A stretch of 55,227 bases of DNA from the NCBI GenBank assembly GCA_964535025.1, contig CAZHRW010000272.1, positions 1-55,227 of the forward strand. Reading direction: 5' to 3'. Below the pieces are notes generated by a model. The model saw only the letters and a program-made list of their open reading frames with translations, did no database searches and was not told the DNA's origin. Source of the DNA: JAAYZK01 sp964535025 (GTDB lineage: Bacteria; Planctomycetota; Phycisphaerae; SM23-33; FEN-1343). The translations under genes and the position numbers were made by a program. Below, one piece after another: positions 50,562-55,227 of the stretch. Position 1 is the stretch's first letter, and every line of letters starts with the position of its first letter.

Positions 50562-52043
50562 ATGGGCAAGGTCGTCAGAAACTACATCAACGGCAAATGG
50601 CGCGACGCCGAGCGCCGCGGGCTGCTCGACGTGGAAAACCCCAGCACCGGCCAGATCATCGCGCAGGTGCCGCTGTCGACCGAAGCGGAAGTGAGCCGCG
50701 CCGTCGACGCGGCCCGGGCCGCCTACCCGGGGTGGAGCGCGACGCCGGTCACGCAACGGTCGCAGTTCATGTACGCGATGCTGTCGACCCTGCGGGACAG
50801 CGAGGAACGCATCAGCCGCGTGCTGACCGAGGAGATGGGCAAGTCACTCCCGGACGCCCGGGCGGAGATGAAGCGCGTCTTCCAGAACATCGAGGTGGCA
50901 GCCTCGGCGCCAATGTTGCAGCAGGGCGACAAGATGCTCGGGTGTGCCAAGTCGATCGACGGCGAAGTCATCAACCTGCCGATCGGGGTGTTCGCGGCGA
51001 TCACGCCTTTCAACTTCCCGGCCATGGCCCCATTCTGGTTCCTCCCCTACGCGATTGTCACAGGCAACACGTTCATCCTCAAGCCGTCCGAGCAGGTCCC
51101 GCTGACGATGGAGTTGATCACGGAGCTTATCGCCCCGATCGGCCTGCCGCCCGGCGTGCTCAACCTGGTCAACGGGGACAAACACGCCGCATCGGCCCTG
51201 ATCGACAGCCCGAAGGTGGACGGCGTGTCGTTCGTCGGGAAGTCGTCGATCTGCAGGCAAGTCGCACAGCGATGTGCCGCGGCCAACAAGCGGTACCAAG
51301 CCATGGGGTCGGCCAAGAACCACCTGGTCGTCATGCCCGACTACGCGCACATGGACGCGCTCATCCGCAACATGAGCACATCATGTTTCGGCTGTGCCGG
51401 CCAGCGTTGCATGGCGTCGTCGGCCATCGTGGCTGTGGGCGATGAGATGTACGAGAAGGTCTGCACGCGGTTCATCGAGGACGCCCGCCAGTTCATCGTG
51501 GCCAACCCTCTCGATCCCGCCGTCGCCGAAGAGGCGATGCTCATGGGACCGGTCATCAATGCCGTATCGAAGAAGTTCATCCTCGAGATGATCGAGACGG
51601 GCGTTCGCGAGGGGGCGACACTGGCCCTCGACGGCCGCGACATCGTCGTGCCCGGCAGCGAAGAAGGTCACTATGTGGGCCCGACGGTCTTCACCGACGT
51701 CAAGCCCGGCATGGAGATCCACAAGACCGAGATCTTCGCCCCGGTCGTCGTCATCCTCAAAGCCGCCACGCTCGATGAAGCGATCGCGATCATCAACGAC
51801 CACCAGTACGCCAACGCCGGCTCGATCTACACGCAAAACGGGTATTACGCCCGCAAGTTCAAGCTGGAGGCCGAATGCGGCATGATCGGCGTGAACGTCG
51901 GCATCCCCGCGCCGGTGCCGTTCCTGCCGTTTGGAGGCATGCACAACTCGATGATCTGCGACATCAAGATGCAGGGACGGCCGGCCTTCGACTTCTACAC
52001 GGAGAACAAGGTCATCGTCGAACGATACTGGGACGAACAGTAG
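50562..52043 (+). CDS. mmsA: CoA-acylating methylmalonate-semialdehyde dehydrogenase family
   Basis: A 493-residue aldehyde dehydrogenase of the MmsA type. NAD-site ITPFNFPAMAPFWFLPYAI (about 147-165), SFVGKSSICRQV, the family segment GSAKNHLVVMPD (about 249-260) and catalytic Cys 283 in FGCAGQRCMASS. Members oxidise a semialdehyde such as malonate or methylmalonate semialdehyde to an acyl-CoA. Here it probably handles the aldehyde released by the DapA-type aldolase. It lies 40 bases after the epimerase-like gene and 11 bases before the alcohol dehydrogenase gene. Confidence 0.88.
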   Translation: MGKVVRNYINGKWRDAERRGLLDVENPSTGQIIAQVPLSTEAEVSRAVDAARAAYPGWSATPVTQRSQFMYAMLSTLRDSEERISRVLTEEMGKSLPDARAEMKRVFQNIEVAASAPMLQQGDKMLGCAKSIDGEVINLPIGVFAAITPFNFPAMAPFWFLPYAIVTGNTFILKPSEQVPLTMELITELIAPIGLPPGVLNLVNGDKHAASALIDSPKVDGVSFVGKSSICRQVAQRCAAANKRYQAMGSAKNHLVVMPDYAHMDALIRNMSTSCFGCAGQRCMASSAIVAVGDEMYEKVCTRFIEDARQFIVANPLDPAVAEEAMLMGPVINAVSKKFILEMIETGVREGATLALDGRDIVVPGSEEGHYVGPTVFTDVKPGMEIHKTEIFAPVVVILKAATLDEAIAIINDHQYANAGSIYTQNGYYARKFKLEAECGMIGVNVGIPAPVPFLPFGGMHNSMICDIKMQGRPAFDFYTENKVIVERYWDEQ

Positions 52044-52054
52044 GAGACGTCGCC

Positions 52055-53206
52055 ATGGCGATGCTGAAATTCGCAATGAACACGCGGGTGCTAATGGGTG
52101 AAGGCGTCTGTGAGCAGATCGCCGCCCAGGCCGACCTCCTGGGCGTCAAGACGATTCTCGTGGTCACGGATCAGGGCCTGGTCGCCGCGGGCATCGTCGA
52201 GAGGGTCCTCGCGTCCTTCGACAGCAGCAGGTACGCGGTCACCGTCTTCGACGAGGTCAAGCCGGACCCCTCCGTGGAGGTCGTAGACAAAGGCGCGTCG
52301 ATCGCCGCAGGCATCGGAGCCGAGTTGATCCTGGCCGTCGGGGGAGGGTCACCCATCGATGCCGGCAAGGGCATCGCTGTCGTGGCGACCAACGGCGGCT
52401 CAAGCGCCAACTACGAAGGACTCGACAAGTACACGGCGCCGCCCCTGCCCCTCTTCGCCGTGCCCACCACCTGTGGAACCGGCGCCGAAGTGACCTTCGG
52501 GGCGGTCCTGACCGACACCAGCACGGACTACAAGTTCATCCTCTACGGATACAACTGCGCCCCCCAGGCCGCGTTCCTCGACCCGACGCTCCTGCTGGGT
52601 ATGCCGCCCCACGTGATGGCCCCGACGGCGATGGATGCGCTGACCCACGCCGTGGAGTCGTACCTGTCGAAGGGCGCGACGCCCCAGTCGCGCCCGCTGG
52701 CGTTGGAGGCCATCCGGATCATCGGGCGTAACATCGTGCCGGCCTACAGGAACACGTCGGACCGCCAAGCGATGTCTGCCATGTTGTACGCATCCAACAT
52801 CGCCGGCATCGCCTTTGCCTGCTCGCGGCTGGGGGTTGTTCATGCGATGGCCCTGCCGCTCGGGGCGTTCTTTCACGTCCCGCACGGCATCGCCAACGCG
52901 ATCCTGCTGCCCCACGGCCTCCAGTACAACCTGGGCTACAACGACCCGGCCTGCCGCAACATCGCTGAGGCGCTGGGCGTTGACGTGACCGGCTTGTCCG
53001 ATGCAGACGCCGCCCAGAAGGCGGTCGATGTAATTCGCAAGATGGCCGCGGATGTGGGTATACCTTCCGCCCTCGGCGCCGTCGGCGTCACTGAAGATAA
53101 GATCCCCCAGATGGCCGCGGATACGATGAAGAGCAGCCACATCCCGGCCAACCCCAGGCCTATCCTTGCGGCGGAGGTGGCCGAGATATACCGCCTGGCG
53201 CTGTAA
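52055..53206 (+). CDS. Iron-containing (group III) alcohol dehydrogenase
   Basis: A 383-residue protein. NAD-site GGGSPIDAGKG (about 95-105), metal ligands in AMDALTHAVESYLS (Asp and His four apart), GVVHAMALPLG and HVPHGIANAILLP. The His usually found four residues after the third ligand (HxxxH) is Leu here, as in some subgroups. It would reduce the aldehyde made by the aldolase, such as lactaldehyde, to an alcohol, balancing the MmsA-type oxidation. AGGAG lies before the ATG at 52055. The frame is open far upstream inside mmsA, which is a shadow. Last enzyme gene before the sulfatases. Confidence 0.88.
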   Translation: MAMLKFAMNTRVLMGEGVCEQIAAQADLLGVKTILVVTDQGLVAAGIVERVLASFDSSRYAVTVFDEVKPDPSVEVVDKGASIAAGIGAELILAVGGGSPIDAGKGIAVVATNGGSSANYEGLDKYTAPPLPLFAVPTTCGTGAEVTFGAVLTDTSTDYKFILYGYNCAPQAAFLDPTLLLGMPPHVMAPTAMDALTHAVESYLSKGATPQSRPLALEAIRIIGRNIVPAYRNTSDRQAMSAMLYASNIAGIAFACSRLGVVHAMALPLGAFFHVPHGIANAILLPHGLQYNLGYNDPACRNIAEALGVDVTGLSDADAAQKAVDVIRKMAADVGIPSALGAVGVTEDKIPQMAADTMKSSHIPANPRPILAAEVAEIYRLAL

Positions 53207-53303
53207 CTGGCAGTCGGCTACCATGGTCTCATCCTGACGCGGTCGCGGCGCGTTCTGCTGTAAAATCTGACCCCCAGGAGACGGACCGGATGAAGGAGTC
53301 ACG

Positions 53304-54854
53304 ATGAGTCGCCCCAATATCCTCCTGCTGTTCAGCGACGAGCACAGTTTCCGCTTCTTCGGGCACGTATCCGAAGCTGAGGGCGGCGAGCCGATCGCCA
53401 CGCCGACGTTCGACGCCCTGGCGGCCCAAGGCACGCGGTTCTCCGACGCCTACTGCCAGATGCCCCTGTGCACGCCGTCGCGGCTGTGCATGCTGACCGG
53501 GCGCGAGGTGCGCGGCGCGGGGGCGTGGGGCAACCGCTCCGTGCTACGGCCGGAATTGCCGACGCTGCCGGGGCTGCTGCGCGACGCCGGCTACACGACA
53601 TGCCTGGTGGGCAAGATGCACCTGGGCGGCACGCAGCAGTTCGCGGGCTTCCAGTACCGCCCCTACGGGGACCTGACCGGCTACTGCGGTCACCAGTGGG
53701 AGCCATTGACCGAGGCCAAGGACAACATCCGCAAGCGCACCTCGACGGCCGTCGGCGAGACAATGATCCCCGAAAGCCGCATCCAGGACGAGGTCGTCGC
53801 TCACGAGACGGTCGCCTTCCTCCGCGAGCAGCAGCACCGACGGCCCGAGTCGCCGTGGCTGCTCTGCGCGGGCTTCTCGCGCCCCCACTTCCCGCTGACG
53901 GCCCCGCGCCGCCACCTGGAGCGGTTCTGGCCCGAGGGCGTGACCGAGCCGAAGGTCCCCGCCGCCGGCGACGCGTGGGACCACCCGATGAGCGTCGGCA
54001 TGCGCAAGGGGTTCCGCACGGAAGAGATCGACCGTGACGAGATGATCTACGCCCGCGCGTGCTACTTCGCGTGCGTGAGCTACCTCGACGAGGTCATCGG
54101 CGACATGCTCGCCCGCCTGGACCGCAGCGGGCTGCTGGACAACACGATCATCGTCTACACGACCGACCACGGCGAGATGGCCGGCGAGCACGGCATGTGG
54201 TGGAAGAACGGGTGGTACGAGGCCTGCACGCGCGTGCCGCTGATCGTTTCGACGCCCCAGCAGCGCCGCGGCGAGCAGCCCCCCGCGGTGTGCCGTACGC
54301 CGGTGGCGCTGGTGGACCTGCTGCCGACGCTGACGTCGCTGGCGGGCGTCGAGGCCCCCGACGGGTGCGACGGCGCGAACCTCGCGGCCGTCGTCGCCGG
54401 CGACGGCGAGGCGCCCGAGCGGCCGATCGTCTGCGACGCCCTGGAGCCGCGATGGGGTGAAGGCACGGAGTTCCGCATGGTCCGGCGCGGGCGCTATAAG
54501 GTGGTGGTCTTCCGCGACGCCCCGCCGCTGGCGTTCGACCTGGTCGACGACCCCGGCGAGCAGCACAACCTGCTGGGCAGAGCGGGCGAGCCGCCGGCCA
54601 AGGTCCGCGCTATGCTGACGTGGGCCGCCGAGTCGATCGACTTCGACGCCGCCCAACGCGAGCGGACCGAACGGGACGGCGACCTGGGACGGCAGTACGC
54701 CCAGGGTGTCGACGACCGCAGCGGCAATCTCTTCCACATGCCCAACGGCACGGTGGTCAAAGCCGACGACACGCTGTATGATCCCGAGATCGTCGCGACT
54801 GACGGGGAGATCCTGTTCGGCCCCGACTGGCAGAACCAGAACAGGGTGTCGTAG
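53304..54854 (+). CDS. Sulfatase, cytoplasmic, choline-sulfatase-like
   Basis: A 516-residue type I sulfatase without a signal peptide. Ca site LFSDEHSFRFFG (about 9-20), formylglycine motif CTPSRLCMLTGREVRG (Cys 56), GKMHLGGTQQFAGF, FSRPHFPLTAP, TTDHGEMAGEHGMWWKN (about 286-302). The GEHGMWWKN run is typical of choline-sulfatase-like members. AAGGAG lies 6 bases before the ATG. It starts 97 bases after the alcohol dehydrogenase gene and is followed 13 bases later by another sulfatase, so the operon may extend through both. Confidence 0.9.
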   Translation: MSRPNILLLFSDEHSFRFFGHVSEAEGGEPIATPTFDALAAQGTRFSDAYCQMPLCTPSRLCMLTGREVRGAGAWGNRSVLRPELPTLPGLLRDAGYTTCLVGKMHLGGTQQFAGFQYRPYGDLTGYCGHQWEPLTEAKDNIRKRTSTAVGETMIPESRIQDEVVAHETVAFLREQQHRRPESPWLLCAGFSRPHFPLTAPRRHLERFWPEGVTEPKVPAAGDAWDHPMSVGMRKGFRTEEIDRDEMIYARACYFACVSYLDEVIGDMLARLDRSGLLDNTIIVYTTDHGEMAGEHGMWWKNGWYEACTRVPLIVSTPQQRRGEQPPAVCRTPVALVDLLPTLTSLAGVEAPDGCDGANLAAVVAGDGEAPERPIVCDALEPRWGEGTEFRMVRRGRYKVVVFRDAPPLAFDLVDDPGEQHNLLGRAGEPPAKVRAMLTWAAESIDFDAAQRERTERDGDLGRQYAQGVDDRSGNLFHMPNGTVVKADDTLYDPEIVATDGEILFGPDWQNQNRVS

Positions 54855-54867
54855 ACAGGGAGACACC

Positions 54868-55227
54868 ATGCCGCCGCTGAACGTGCTGTACATCCACGCC
54901 CACGACGCCGGGCGTCTCATCGCCCCGTACGGCCACGCGATGGGGACGCCGAACCTCACCCGCCTGGCGTCGCAGGGCATGCTGTTCCGCCAGGCGTTCT
55001 GCTGCGGTCCGACGTGCTCGCCGAGCCGTGCGGCGCTGCTGACAGGCCAGTCGCCCCACGCGACAGGCATGCTGGGGCTGGCCCACCGGGGCTTCTCGCT
55101 GGACGATTACGGCCGCCACCTCGTCAACACGCTCAAGCCCGCCGGCTACACGACGCTGCTGAGCGGCGTGCAGCACGTGGTGGCGTCGAACCAGGTGGAT
55201 CGCATCGGCTACGACGAGATCCTCACG
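54868..55227 (+). CDS. Sulfatase, 5' part (cut by window end)
   Basis: The first 120 codons of a type I sulfatase without signal peptide: YIHAHDAGRLIAPYG (His-Asp metal site, as in sulfamidase-like members), formylglycine motif CSPSRAALLTGQSPH (Cys 50) and LLSGVQHVV. The frame is still open at the last base. AGGGAG precedes the ATG. It lies 13 bases after the previous sulfatase, probably translationally linked. Confidence 0.88.
   Translation, partial: MPPLNVLYIHAHDAGRLIAPYGHAMGTPNLTRLASQGMLFRQAFCCGPTCSPSRAALLTGQSPHATGMLGLAHRGFSLDDYGRHLVNTLKPAGYTTLLSGVQHVVASNQVDRIGYDEILT

Noticed and set aside
51875..52054. Upstream extension of the alcohol dehydrogenase frame inside mmsA
   Set aside because: It overlaps coding sequence in another frame. 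AGGAG and the family N-terminus place the start at 52055.
44703..53266. Recurrent -10-like TAGAAT or TAAAAT boxes (44703, about 46840, 53261)
   Set aside because: No acceptable -35 element stands at the right distance, so these are not listed as promoters.
1..55227. tRNA, rRNA, riboswitch or CRISPR features
   Set aside because: I looked for cloverleaf arms, rRNA-like stretches and regular spacer arrays and saw none. Short or divergent RNAs could be missed without a covariance-model search.

Overview
The window looks like an accessory, glycan-degrading region of a GC-rich planctomycete, most likely of the Phycisphaerae type. The reasons are the density of formylglycine-type sulfatases (eight loci, one broken and one cut by the window end), many secreted proteins ending in type I dockerin repeats (seven) or PEP-CTERM sorting signals (four, plus one chimera), DNRLRE-like and PKD modules, and several XylR-type regulators (LacI-like sensor plus AraC-type HTH). 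This placement is inferred from gene content; no rRNA or marker gene is present.

Layout. 1-2200: a complete IS4-type element (142-1620, 9-bp target duplication) beside the tail of a tyrosine recombinase. 2224-11660: secreted proteins, namely an unrecognised exported protein, two DNRLRE/PEP-CTERM proteins, a PKD/NodB-deacetylase/dockerin protein, a jelly-roll-like dockerin protein and a beta-helix dockerin protein. 11756-16201: a small sugar module of a GHL6/GH42-like hydrolase and a phosphomannose-isomerase-like cupin, divergent from an AraC regulator. 16606-24564: a scrapyard. An HsdS'-HsdR' chimera adjoins a sulfatase that lost its 3' end and was split by an IS256-type element (10-bp target duplication; removing the element restores the frame). 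An intact sulfatase and a deleted IS630-type element follow. 24674-35444: more dockerin and PEP-CTERM proteins and a Tat sulfatase. 35579-44248: a XylR regulator, three sulfatases, a protein whose PEP-CTERM motif is fused into a half dockerin, and a second XylR regulator. 44390-46735: a truncated beta-helix leader and a DUF2264 hydrolase. 46942-55227: a third XylR regulator, divergent from an operon of DapA-type aldolase, NAD-dependent epimerase-like protein, MmsA-type aldehyde dehydrogenase and iron alcohol dehydrogenase, followed by two cytoplasmic sulfatases.

How it may work together (inference). Exported dockerin and PEP-CTERM proteins with beta-helix, NodB and lectin-like modules, plus Tat-exported sulfatases, would bind and trim a sulfated polysaccharide outside the cytoplasm. 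The leaderless sulfatases, the GHL6 and DUF2264 hydrolases and the aldolase/dehydrogenase operon would finish the oligosaccharides inside. The AraC/XylR regulators sit beside each catabolic block and probably sense a pathway sugar. No cohesin, scaffoldin, transporter or sulfatase-maturation gene lies in the window. Decayed genes, three IS elements, an RM remnant and near-identical dockerin-coding DNA mark the region as actively rearranging.
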